From positions 9,057,001 through 9,121,000 of the forward strand of contig WOAB01000589.1 of assembly GCA_027886185.1 (NCBI GenBank): a stretch of DNA of 64,000 nt, read 5' to 3'. Numbering within the stretch: position 1 is the first letter of the stretch; every line of letters begins with the position of its first letter. Positions 54,447 through 64,000 of this stretch are shown piece after piece. Position numbers and translations under genes: made by a program. The notes under the pieces were generated by a model. The model ran no database searches and had not been told where the DNA came from. It saw only the letters and a list, made by a program, of their open reading frames with translations. Source of the stretch: Rheum nobile. Its lineage: Eukaryota; Streptophyta; Magnoliopsida; Caryophyllales; Polygonaceae.

Positions 54447-55343
54447 TGATGTGAAACAAGGAGGCTTGAAAACTTTGCTTCACCGAAGGGGGCTCGATCG
54501 TGTCTCAAGCTAGCTCTTCTCTTCTCCTCCTAGCAAGATGACTCCTTAGGTTCCCTTGAGACTCTCCTCGGGGGCAGAAACAAGGAGGGAAGTGACGAGG
54601 CCGGTGGAGCTCCGACGAGGATGGATGGCCGGCGATGGAGAGGCCTTAAAGAGGCAATGAAGGAAGATGTTTGTGTTTCGAGAGACAAGGCCAAGGGAAG
54701 CCTCCAAAGAGGTTCCTTGGCAGATTTTGAAGAGTTGTAGACCAAGACAAGATGTAAAAGAAATCCAAATGCAATGACTTGTTGATTGAAAGGAAAACAA
54801 AGATAGATCCAAGCTTGGTGGCTTTGGACTGAAGGCTTGAACCGGGGAGGACCACCTCTACCCTTGAAGGAGGACCACCTCAACTTCTTGAAAGCTCTAA
54901 GCCCTTAATCTTCAACTAAATGAGCAAGGAAGCCACAAGTTGGCTTAAATAGACGAAGGTCTTAAGTGGGCTGAAGGCCCACTTGCAAGTGGCCTAACTC
55001 ACCCAAAAAGGAAATGCAAAGTCTTTAAATTAAACTACTAAAATAGGAAAGCAAAGGATAGGTGCCATGCGCCTTGGCTTGGCTTTGGCAATGACGACGC
55101 CTTGGATGTCATGGGGCTGAAGGTGTCGGCACCTTGGTGAAGCCAATGCCTTCCATGGTGGTCATCATGTGGAGGTGCGGTTCCAATGGAGCTAAAGAGC
55201 ATTGGCTAAGAAAGGCCCGGTTGACAATGGATTGTGTGGCTTGAGCTATGGCCTTAGCTCGAGCCCTTGTGATCGGGCCATTACTCTTGACTTCCATGCA
55301 CTCCTTTTCCTCTTTGGCATCTAGCGGTTGTTGGGGCTCATCA
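54447..55343 (-). repeat. 5' LTR of element H
   Basis: 897 bp, about 97% identical to the 3' copy. It keeps TGC where the 3' LTR has the TGA that truncates the tail. Confidence 0.92.
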
Positions 55344-55454
55344 TTATATTTATTGTATTTAAAATTTGTTTTAGCAAAATCGGATTTAAGCCACGTCGAA
55401 TTCAGCCACGCATGATTTTAGCCCCCTCTGCGGTAAATCCTGGCTCCGCCCCTG

Positions 55455-55979
55455 CTCCTCCGCCTACCTCATTTTAAGTCGCCGCCTCGCCGGTGCTCAG
55501 ACTCACATATGGTACTTTTTCTTAGTCAATTTTGCCTCTTTGTGATTATCGTAATTGTTAATATTTGTTTTCCATGTTCATATCATATGCACTATTGAGT
55601 AATTTGGCCTCCGTCTTAGTGGTTTTTCTGGAGGTTTCCGGGAGGCTGGATTGTTCTATGCGTATCTTGCGCTTTACATCTCTCTTTATTTTGTCTCGTG
55701 TGCAGTAATTGATGTTCATAGGGCCAGACCGCCTTATTACTGTTACTCACAATAATTTTGTTGCTCTTTCAATTTTTATTTTGCCTCTTTATATTTTGCT
55801 CTCTGGTTTTCTTTTCTTTCAAATGTATTAACTATGAAATCTCACCTCAATCAAGAGATTAATATTTATCCCGAACCAAGCAGGCACCACGGATTCTACA
55901 GAAGTCGAGTAGATAATTTTCTATTTTGCATGCTCTACTTAAGTTGATACTCTCTCTCGATCGACTCTTCCTTGTCATT
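55455..55979 (+). other. Presumed 5' untranslated region and intron of the XPB gene
   Basis: Sequence from the hAT edge to the XPB ATG. The first 60 bp are CT-rich and continue the character of 37860-37982. A possible 5' UTR intron donor (CATATG|GTACTT) lies near 55510. T-rich intron-like sequence follows. No other gene seen. Confidence 0.4.
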
Positions 55980-57621
55980 ATGGGGTTCCATGGTACGAAT
56001 GCATTAGTTTTCTATTTCTCCATCAAGTAATATGTATAACTTCTCCACTTATTCTTGTCACGTTGTTGTTTTAGGCGACAAAGGCTACCCGAGAAAGAAG
56101 CACAAATCTTACAAGGTGTTCTTCACTACCTCAATTTTCATTTTGATCGCTATTGTTGGAGCCCTAGGATCGGTTTTCACAAAAGTTCTTAATACTGCTG
56201 GTTTGTGGTTGTAGGATGATCATCGTATTGTGCAAGATGAGGATGCTTTCTACCCTGACGAATGTGACGAAGATAGCAACCAGGATGGTATGTTTTTGTG
56301 TTTTTTCTCTCTCGAAATGTTAAATTTGGGGCTTATGAGGTTCCTCTATGTGTATGGCTTTGTATTTCCATTTTGGACTAGATATTTATGACTTGATGGG
56401 GTTTCAATGATTAAAAGGTGAGAGAGAAATTACGAAGCAAGATTTCACAAAGTTGGAGCTCAAGCCTAATCATGTCAATCGCCCTTTGTGGGCTTGTGCT
56501 TATGGGCGTATATTTCTTGAAACATTCTTCCATTTGTACAAACAAGCTTATGATTTTCTCATTGCTATAGCAAAGCCTGTTTGCAGGTACTGTCTTAATT
56601 GGTATTGGAAATTAATTTATAACATTTTGCTATTGGGGATCGTAATTCGTTCTATTTACTGAATAGGCCGGAGTCAATGCACGAGTACAACTTGATTCCA
56701 CATTCCTTGTATGTTGCGGTTTCTGTTGGTTTGGACACAAATACTATAATCAGTGTCTTGAATAAGCTTTCCAAGACCAAGCTTCCCCAAGAAATGATTG
56801 ATTTTATACATGCTTCAACTGCAAATTATGGTAAAGGCAAGCTTGTACTTAAAAAGAATAGGTACTTCATTGAATCCCCATATCCAGAGGCAAGCTTATG
56901 ACACACTTCCATTATGTAATTGATATGAAGGTTTTAAGTTACTCAACCTTATTCTTCGTGGATCGTGCCACATTACAGGTGTTGCAGAAACTACTAAAGG
57001 ATGAGGTTATTGGTAAATCTAGGATTGTCCCTGAGGTGAATTTATTATGCATTCTAAGTCTTAAGTTTGCAAAATGTTGTTCTATTGATTCTGCTTGTTG
57101 TTTGATTGTAGTCCTTTATAGAAACTCTAGTTCATGAATCATGGATGAGCTTGAAGATTTTTTAAATCCCTTATACTCTATTTCGATCATAAGCTATATC
57201 AATCCCCTATAATTGGTTTGTGGTTTTGTTTCTCCCTTTACCGTAATTGTATGTTGAACCAATGATGAGCTTCTATGATTTTGCCATCGTCATATTCAGT
57301 TTGTATTTGAGCTATGTTGATTCTATTTTCTGCCAGTTCTTCAGCATATAGCATCCTTGTTTGAGTTGTAACTGCCACTAATAGTTCAACTATCTCACTT
57401 TCTTCATCGATTCTAATATAAATGGCGCTCCTTAACTATATGTATGTGCTCATTATTATCATCTAAAACTTTTGTAGAATACACATGGAAATGATGGTTT
57501 TGTGGTGAATAAAGCCTTGCATGAGTCTGGAAGCACTCACGATGGTTTTTTGAATGAAGATGAGCTAGCAGCAGCAACTGAAGATAAAGAAACTCATTCA
57601 TTTGAAATTGATCCTTCTCAG
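55980..57621 (+). CDS. XPB: XPB/ERCC3-type DNA helicase of TFIIH, first seven exons (partial gene or pseudogene)
   Basis: Seven exons join in frame to 240 codons: 55980-55992, 56075-56115, 56215-56287, 56418-56586, 56667-56889, 56979-57035, 57478-57621. The product starts MGFHGDKGYPRKKHKSYK, then an acidic stretch, then the XPB N-terminal domain (DFTKLELKPNHVNRPLWACA, ETFFHLYKQAYDFLIAIAKP, ESMHEYNLIPHSLYVAVSVG, DFIHASTANYGKGKLVLKKN), ending ETHSFEIDPSQ. XPB is the 3'-to-5' helicase subunit of TFIIH, acting in transcription start and nucleotide excision repair. Introns are GT-AG except after exon 5 (GC donor, 56890). The helicase motifs are not here; element D begins 390 bp into the next intron. 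Unusual residues (ACAYGR for ACADGR, FFHLYK for FSPLYK) and the hAT-H-C stack upstream suggest a decaying copy, though no stop is present. Confidence 0.82.
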
Positions 57622-58010
57622 GTGTGTTTATTTTGACTTATTGGTGCTTGCTGATAAAGTGTAATCATGTCAATTTTCTTGTAAAGTCATTTTGCCTACA
57701 GACCGAAAGGGATTCAACCAGCCTTCTTCTTAACAAATATTTATGGAACTAAGAAATCTAGCGTGCTCTGTAAGTGTTTTGTTACCCATGGAAGCTGGTC
57801 GATAGATGCTGGAGATACTGTTCCTGTTTGAAATAAGCTATTGAGGTGTTTAGAACCTAGACAAGTTATGGAAAGTTTGACACCTTGTCTGTTAGGAATG
57901 TTGTTATACCCTCTGAAAGTATGTGCTTTTGAAATTGTGCGATAATTTTGTGACCTTGTCTTTATGTTTACACATACACAAGGACACCATAATTTCTTAA
58001 TGATGGTTAA
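57622..58010 (+). other. Start of XPB intron 7
   Basis: It begins GTGTGT after exon 7. No sequence matching the following XPB exon was found before element D at 58011. Confidence 0.55.
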
Positions 58011-58786
58011 TGATGGAGGACCATCCACAACCCAACCACCATCCGGGCCCATGACTAGGAGCCGAGTTCGTCAACTCCAAGATGAGCTCGCCAAGCTTGC
58101 ACACCAAGTCCAAGATGAGCTCGCCAAGCTTGCACACCAAGTCCCGGAGGAGGTTGCCACGGCCACACCCAAGGCCTACTCGGTGACAATGGTTTCGAAT
58201 GGATGAGTGTATGGCTTGTGTACACCTTCCATTCTTAGAAACCATTCCTCTTTTAGTATGATTCAGCCGTGAGGGCTAGTGACATTCTTAAACTCGGTTT
58301 TCTCCTTTTAATTCCGGTTTAGTATTGTTTTAGTGTTTTTAAGGCCGGTTCACTAGGAACTATTTAAGCCTTTTTGTTCTTTCCCATTTCGGCAGCAAAC
58401 ACTTATATCAAGAATACATTTCTGAATTAGAAACTTCCCAAAAGAGAGGTTTTGTGTGTTTGTTCAATCCGAATTGGTTTTGGTCGAGTTGTGATTCTCA
58501 ATCTCTTTCGAATTGTTGATCCGAAGCGACACAAGGCATCCTCTTCGTGCTCTTGAGGATTCGTCCTCTTGTTGTGTGGAGTTGTAGAAGGCGAGGTCTC
58601 TAGCTTTAGGCGTGGTGGTTCTTGGTTCAACCGATCCAAGGGTTTCCTAATCCGGGCTCTTGGTTTCTCCTTGTTCTTTCGTTCATCTCTTCTTTTCTTC
58701 CGCCATTTCTGACTTTGATTGTTTTTTTTTGCTTGTTAGTTTGTTGTGCACCAAGGTCGGGCCTCCCTACGGCGATCCCCGTATCA
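58011..58786 (+). repeat. 5' LTR of element D
   Basis: 776 bp, TGATGGAGGACC...CCCCGTATCA, clearly related to the C LTR. A 33-bp in-frame direct duplication (58078-58110 and 58111-58143) doubles QDELAKLAHQV in the encoded tail. The TATA-like TATTTAAG is at 58361-58368. Confidence 0.93.
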
Positions 58787-58789
58787 AAG

Positions 58790-58801
58790 TGGTATCAGAG
58801 C
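58790..58801 (+). other. PBS of element D
   Basis: TGGTATCAGAGC, 3 bp after the LTR. Confidence 0.92.
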
Positions 58802-60220
58802 TGCGTTTTGGTGCCAGCACCATTGTCTTCTTGCCGTTGTTCTTCATATGGTTTGTGTCTTGGACTTTTCGGGTTGTGTTCTCTACATAGCCGAATAGTT
58901 CTTTCTTGTTGTCTTGTTGAGTCTTTTCTAAGTTGTTGCTTGAATCTCTAATTGATCTTGTGTTTGTGGAAGTTTGGCTTTGCGTGTTGTGGAGATCGGA
59001 CGACCCCCCCCCCCCCCATCATCACCACCTAAATTCACCTCCGCCTAGCCGGAAACCCTAAACTCCGACCACCACTATCACACCAAGATCAACCGTCCAC
59101 TTCTCCATTACCCTAGCCGGCGTGCTCACCAAGGAGCCTCACAAAAAATCCCCTATCTTCACGGCTGCCCTAACCACATTCCAACCCCACTCGGCTAACA
59201 AGCCCTATCTTTGTGGCGTGTGGGTTGACACATTCAACAAACGCGGCAGCTAGCTCCTACAAGTGCGGCGTGCAGATCCTCTCCAAGCAACCACTCGGCC
59301 ATTCTCCCTACAATTGTGGCGTGTGGGTTTGAAAGAGTCAACAAGTCGGCTACTCTCCCCTAAAATCAAGGCAACGAGCTTATCTCTTTTAATTTTCTTA
59401 TTTTCTTTTAATCCCAATTCAGTTGTAATTTTGAATTTCGAAATTAGTCAAAAAAAAAAAAAAAATCAGAAAGAGTCAAAAAAAAAAAGAATTCAATCGT
59501 AAAAAAAAAAAAGGAGGACGATCATAGTGTTGCATTTTATTTCTTTTCCTAGCTTGGTCTATATCTTTGTATTACATTAATACTTAGGTTTAGATTTTAG
59601 CCTAAGGTTGTAAGTTGCTCACGGGACAAGTCAAGGAGCCGACGCCCAAGTGTCGCGCCGCGTCGCCCCACTGCTGTGCCGTGTCGCCCTCTGCCGCGCC
59701 GTGTCTCCCTCACCGCCGCTCGGTAAACCCTAAAATCCTAGCCTTTCTCTTCTCTTGTGCCAAACTCTTCCCCTATCACCACCGATCTCTACGACAACCA
59801 TTTCGTCTTCTACTAGCACAAGTCAAGGCGAGCTAAGGTAACATCTTGTCCTCTTGAGTTCTTAAACTTTCCCTTGTTCTTATCATTACTTAGCATTGCA
59901 TTACATTCGTGCATTGTGGTATTCTAGAGTTAAATTGTTGAGTCACACTAGTCTCCTTGCATTTACATTCTTGTAAGGTTTCTTTGTTGAGTCTTGCGTC
60001 TTCTTTTTCCGAGTTCATTTTGTGTTTCTTGATTGCACTAAATTTCAGAACCTATAGTGCTATTGTGTGAACCTTGCTGATCACTTTCTATTTCACCTTG
60101 CATCGAACTTATCTTGGTTGTTGATTGTTGTTTGAGATTAATCAATTCACGTGAAGTTTTTGAGCTTTCCAACCGATTGCACTACAAAACTAGTTGCGGA
60201 TTGAAGGAGAATGAGTGAAA

Positions 60221-60243
60221 CACACGAGTGAGACACTTGTGAG
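60221..60243 (+). promoter_or_regulatory. Conserved stem-loop upstream of D gag
   Basis: CACACGAGTG-AGA-CACTTGTGAG, identical to the B copy, 44-56 nt before the gag ATG. Confidence 0.55.
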
Positions 60244-60286
60244 TGATTTGACTTGAATCTAACCCTTAACCTAGTTCGGTGTTAGC

Positions 60287-63200
60287 TTGTTTTGTGTAAT
60301 GGCAGGAGACGATTCATCAAGTGATCAAGGCAATAGGAGTCCCTCACCGGTGCATCCGGATGTGGTGACTCTCTTCCAAACATTGTCCGACTCCATGGCC
60401 GTCATCACCAACCGGTTGGCTGCTCTTGAGACGGCTCAAAGGGTACCCCCACCAGTCATGGTACCCCCGGTGGTGCTTGCTTCACAAGCTCAAGAGGTAC
60501 CGCCAAATCCAGCTACCGTGCCCTTAGGAGCCTATGCAGAACATGGAGGCCCTTCCGGAGCCAATACGGTGCCTCTTGGACGCACACGTGCAGTAGGTAC
60601 CGGCACCATAAGGAACTCCCCGGTAAGGAATACTTCTCCCCTTGTCAATAATCAAGAGAGGCCGAATAGGGTAGCTCCGAATTATCATAATGAAATACCA
60701 CCTCCACGTGAGGTGCCCTATGTAGCTAACCATCTCAATGAGCCGCAGGATCCACTTAGGGAAGACGAGTTTGATGATGATGCCCTTGAGGAAGAGATGT
60801 GGAACCAAGGTGGGAGGTTCGATGGCTACCAAGGCCAAGGAGGGGCTTACGGCTACTATGAGCCCCGGGGCAGATTTGGAGGCAAAAGGGGCTATCAAGG
60901 CAATCAGCCTAGGAGAGAATTGGAGCAAGATGGCATAGGGAAAATCAAGATTAAGATGTCATCGTTTGAAGGGAAATGTGACCCCGACGCCTACATGGAG
61001 TGGGAGATGAAAGTGGAGCAAATTTGGAGTTGCCACAACTTCATTGAAGCCAAGAAGGTGCAGCTAGCTTCCATTGAGTTTAGTGGCTTTGCCCTAACTT
61101 GGTGGAACAACCTAGTCAAGGAGAGGCAAAGGGTATTGGATCCGCCGGTGGCTACGTGGGAGCAAATGAGAGTGTTGATGCAAGCTCGGTTCGTCCCTCA
61201 ACACTACTCTAGGGAGCTCAAGCAAAGGTTGGAGAACCTCAAGCAAGGGAGCATGAGCATGGAGGAGGCCTACAATGCCATGCAAACGGCCATGGTTCGT
61301 GCCAACATCATAGAAGATGAGGAATCCACCATGGCGAGGTATCTCCGAATCCTTTCTCCTTTTATTGCTAATGAGGTCGACATGTACCCCTATACAGATT
61401 GTACCCAGCTGCTGCACTTGGCCATCAAAGTGGAGAAAAATCAGAAGTTCAAGGCGAGGAGCCAAGGAGCGCATGCGGCTAGAAACCCTAGCGGCCAGCC
61501 GAACCAGTGGAGGGCCCAAAACCAAACCAGGACGTTTCCTCCGGCACAAATGGGCAGGAACCAAGCTCAGTCCATGAGCCAACCCAGGAGCCAAGAAGCG
61601 CCGAGGAAAGTTGGACCACCAGGAACGCCGCCGCAGCCAAGTGGACGCCAGCCGCAATCGGCCAATGGCCCTCAGGGGAGTACTTCTAACTTTTCTCCTT
61701 CTTCTAGGGCTAGGGATACCATTTGTTTTAAGTGTCAAGGCCGAGGGCATATGATGAAAGATTGCCCCAATAGTCGAACCTTGGTCATTAACCATCTTGG
61801 ACTCTATGAATCTGAGTCCGAGGGTGAGGATCAAGGTCCGTTTATTGTTGATGAGCCTATGCATGATGTAGATGAGGAAATGGACTGCATTGAATTTGAG
61901 CATGGTGAATCCTTAGTTTGTAGGAGAACTTTGCATGTCCAACCTACTCCTTGTGAAGATAACCAAAGAGAGAATTTATTTCATACTAGATGTTTGGTTA
62001 AGGGGAAGGTTTGTAACATGATTATTGATGGGGGTAGTTGTTGTAACATTGCTAGCACTGAATTAGTTACTAAATTACAACTACATACTTTCCATCACCC
62101 TAGGCCATATAAACTGCATTGGATGAATGAATGTGGAGAAGTAAAGGTGGCTAAGAAAGTCAATGTGACCATAACACTAGGACATTATGTAGACACTATT
62201 TTATGTGATGTGGTCCCTATGAATGCTTGTCATATCTTGTTAGGACGTCCATGGCAGTTTGATAGGCGTGTCAAGCATGATGGTTATACTAATCGTCATT
62301 CTTTTGATTATAAGGGTAAGAATGTGATACTCAAGCCTATGACTCCTTTGCAGGTAACTGAAGCCTATGAGAAGAAGAAGGACCAAGAGAAGTCGGTTGA
62401 AGCCAAGAAGGGGAGCCATGCCGAGAGCACCTCTAAGGCTAAAACCACATCTCAAGCTTTGTTGGCTTCCAAGGAGGAGTTGAGGGAGGAGCACTTACCC
62501 CAGGACGTCGTCCTTATGCTCTTGTGCAAGAGTCTAGGCTTGCTTAGTGAGGAGTTTAAGTCTGCCGAGAGTCATCCTAACATTGCTAGAGGAGTTCCAA
62601 GATGTGTTCCCTGAAGAGATGCCACCCGGACTGCCCCCTAAACGAGGTATTGAACATCAAATTGATCTAATACCGGGTGCTACTCTTCCAAACAGAACCC
62701 CAAGGAGACCCAAGAAGTGCAAGAGCAAGTGAAGGCTTTGCTTGACAAGGGCCATGTGCGTGAGAGCCTTAGCCCTTGTGCCGTGCCAGTGCTATTGGTG
62801 CCCAAGAAGGATGGCACATGGAGGATGTGTGTGGACTGCCGAGCCATCAACCACATCACCATCAAGTACCGGCATCCCATTCCCCGCCTCGATGACATGC
62901 TAGATGAGCTGCATGGAGCGTCGGTCTTCACCAAGATAGACCTCCGCAGCGGCTACCATCAAATAAGGATGAAGGAGGGGGATGAATGGAAGACGGCATT
63001 CAAGACAAAGTTCGGTTTGTATGAGTGGGTCGTCATGCCTTTTGGCTTGACAAATGCTCCTAGTACCTTTATGCGCTTAATGAATCATGTTTTAAGGCAT
63101 TTTATAGGTAGATTTGTTGTTGTTTATTTTGATGATATACTAATATACAGCAAATCACTAGAGGAGCATGAGCAACACTTGAGGGAAGTACTCTCTACAT

Positions 63201-64000
63201 TGCGTAGTGCGTGCTTATATGCTAATGAGAAGAAGTGTGAATTCTGCACTAATCAAGTTTCTTTTCTTGGTTTTGTAGTGAGTTCCAAGGGCCTTCAAGT
63301 GGATGATAGCAAGATCAAGGCCATACAAGATTGGCCTACGCCTACCTCCGTGAGCCAAGTGAGGAGTTTTCATGGATTGGCCAGCTTCTATAGGAGATTC
63401 GTGAGGGACTTTAGCACCATTGCCGTGCCCTTGACGGAGGTGACCAAGAAGCATTCGGCCTTTGTGTGGGAGGAGGCGCAAGAGAGGGCTTTCAACGCCC
63501 TAAAATGGAGGTTGACGCAAGCTCCTTTGCTAGTGCTGCCCGACTTCACGAGACCATTCGAGGTGGAGTGTGATGCATCCGGGATTGGCATTGGAGGCGT
63601 CTTGATGCAAGAAGGTAAACCCGTAGCCTTCTTTAGTGAGAAATTGAAAGGGGCAAGTCTTAATTATTCTACGTATGACAAAAAACTATTTGCCCTATTT
63701 AGAGTATTAAAGACTTGGCAACACTACTTGTGGCCTAGAGAGTTTATCTTGCATACGGACCATGAGTCCTTAAAGCACTTCAAGAGTCAAGATAAACTTG
63801 ATAGACGACATGGTAGGTGGATGGAATTCATTGAGACTTTCCCTTATGTTATCAAATACAAAAAGGGAAAGGACAATGTAGTTACTGATGCCCTATCTAG
63901 GAGATACACCTTGCTTACCACATTAGACTCCAAGGTCTTAGGATTTGCATATATAAAGGAGTTGTATGTGGAAGATACTGATTTTGGTGCCATCTATAAG
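60287..64000 (+). pseudogene. Element D gag-pol, two frameshifts, open to the window end
   Basis: The first segment, 60287-62614 (probable start MAGDDSSSD at 60299), holds the gag core, CCHC knuckle (CFKCQGRGHMMKDC near 61725) and protease IIDGGSCCNIAS near 62020. Compared with C it loses a net 5 bp near 62565-62590, shifting frame. A second segment carries on in the 62547-62732 frame. A 16-bp deletion near 62696, just before the RT, shifts again. The third segment then runs open to 64000 with RT YFDDILIYS near 63125 and RNase H ECDASG near 63570. The RNase H Glu of the DKEL motif is Lys here (63683-63685), and a later VADAL reads VTDAL. Not functional on its own; integrase lies outside the window. 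Confidence 0.92.

Larger units (their letters stand above)
39284..55343 (-). mobile_element. Element H: older Ty3/gypsy retrotransposon, split by C
   Basis: TSD ttata (39279-39283 and 55344-55348) encloses a minus-strand element with LTRs of 896 and 897 bp differing at about 26 positions (about 3%). After removing C (46039-54010) it is about 8.1 kb. The order on the minus strand is LTR (54447-55343), PBS (54432-54443), leader (54431-54011 continuing 46033-45461), gag, pol, PPT (40180-40192), LTR. It belongs to a different family from A-D but also encodes a GPITRARAK tail in its LTR. Coding is broken by frameshifts, stops and three active-site changes. Confidence 0.94.
37983..55454 (+). mobile_element. 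hAT transposon (TTF-type remnant) split by element H
   Basis: Terminal inverted repeats begin CAGGGGC on both sides: left CAGGGGCAAGG..., right complement CAGGGGCGGAGCC... Both share an internal AGAGGGGGCTA about 27 bp in. The flanking 8 bp are ctcctcca and ctcctccg, a hAT-length TSD with one mismatch. Without element H it is about 1.4 kb. It keeps the end of a transposase frame (39071-39244), so it is an internally deleted, non-autonomous copy. It inserted in what looks like the 5' untranslated region of the XPB gene. Position 37990-39070 otherwise shows only degraded sequence, including a near-duplicate GTGAATCTCTTTGATAT at about 38473 and 38575. Confidence 0.8.
58011..64000 (+). mobile_element. 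Element D: Ty3/gypsy retrotransposon, left part
   Basis: A plus-strand relative of C that runs off the right edge: LTR 58011-58786, PBS 58790-58801, a leader of about 1.5 kb (58802-60286, with a run of C near 59005 and poly-A tracts near 59450-59515), then damaged gag-pol. The left TSD copy is gttaa (58006-58010); the right one is outside the window. It lies in, or terminates, the XPB gene in the same orientation. Confidence 0.93.

Noticed and set aside
57700..57780. Eighth XPB exon after CTACAG near 57700
   Set aside because: The sequence after the AG does not resemble the next part of XPB and soon meets stops.
58995..59010. Run of C near 59005 as a G-quadruplex element
   Set aside because: A single homopolymer run in the D leader, absent from B and C; more likely slippage or sequencing noise.

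Overview
This window is plant nuclear DNA, almost entirely nested LTR retrotransposons, with a few host gene remnants. The organism is an angiosperm, probably a eudicot (weak inference). The evidence is plant-type Ty3/gypsy polyproteins, primer sites complementary to initiator Met-tRNA, a TTF-type hAT remnant, and the intron-split start of a plant XPB-like TFIIH helicase. Nothing is organised in bacterial-style operons. I named the elements A to M. Boundaries were read by eye from matching LTR ends, primer-binding sites (PBS), polypurine tracts (PPT) and target-site duplications (TSD).

Left block (1-20264). Minus-strand element K is split by two insertions. Minus-strand element F (right part only, 1-2887) lies in K's leader. 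Plus-strand element A (3907-19464, TSD aaggg) lies in K's LTR. A is itself split by minus-strand element B (7843-15698, TSD agagt). B keeps one 1651-codon gag-pol frame. A has three nonsense codons.

Middle (20265-37982). In order: LTR remnants; a host-like minus-strand gene fragment (about 22.85-23.83 kb); non-autonomous element E (24108-28873); an apparently solo LTR M; non-autonomous element G (29954-34741, TSD ctaat), which keeps a 512-codon chimeric gag/integrase/tail frame; a degenerate minisatellite (about 35.15-35.80 kb); and an LRR pseudogene exon.

Right block (37983-64000). A hAT element (37983-55454) contains the minus-strand Ty3 element H (39284-55343, TSD ttata). H contains the young, intact plus-strand element C (46039-54010, TSD acaac, two 742-bp LTRs with three differences, 1694-codon gag-pol). 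The stack lies about 0.5 kb upstream of the first seven exons of an XPB/ERCC3 helicase gene or pseudogene (55980-57621). Element D (58011 to the window end, damaged gag-pol) sits in or replaces the following intron.

How the pieces work together: C is the only element seen with every enzymatic motif intact. A to D and G share nearly the same PPT, a Met-tRNA PBS, a stem-loop just upstream of gag, and a polyprotein C-terminal tail encoded inside the 3' LTR. This fits G being mobilised in trans by C-like relatives. The LTR-encoded tail with a GPxTRxxA motif and the integrase style suggest the CRM (centromeric) chromovirus clade. That is an inference, not proven here.
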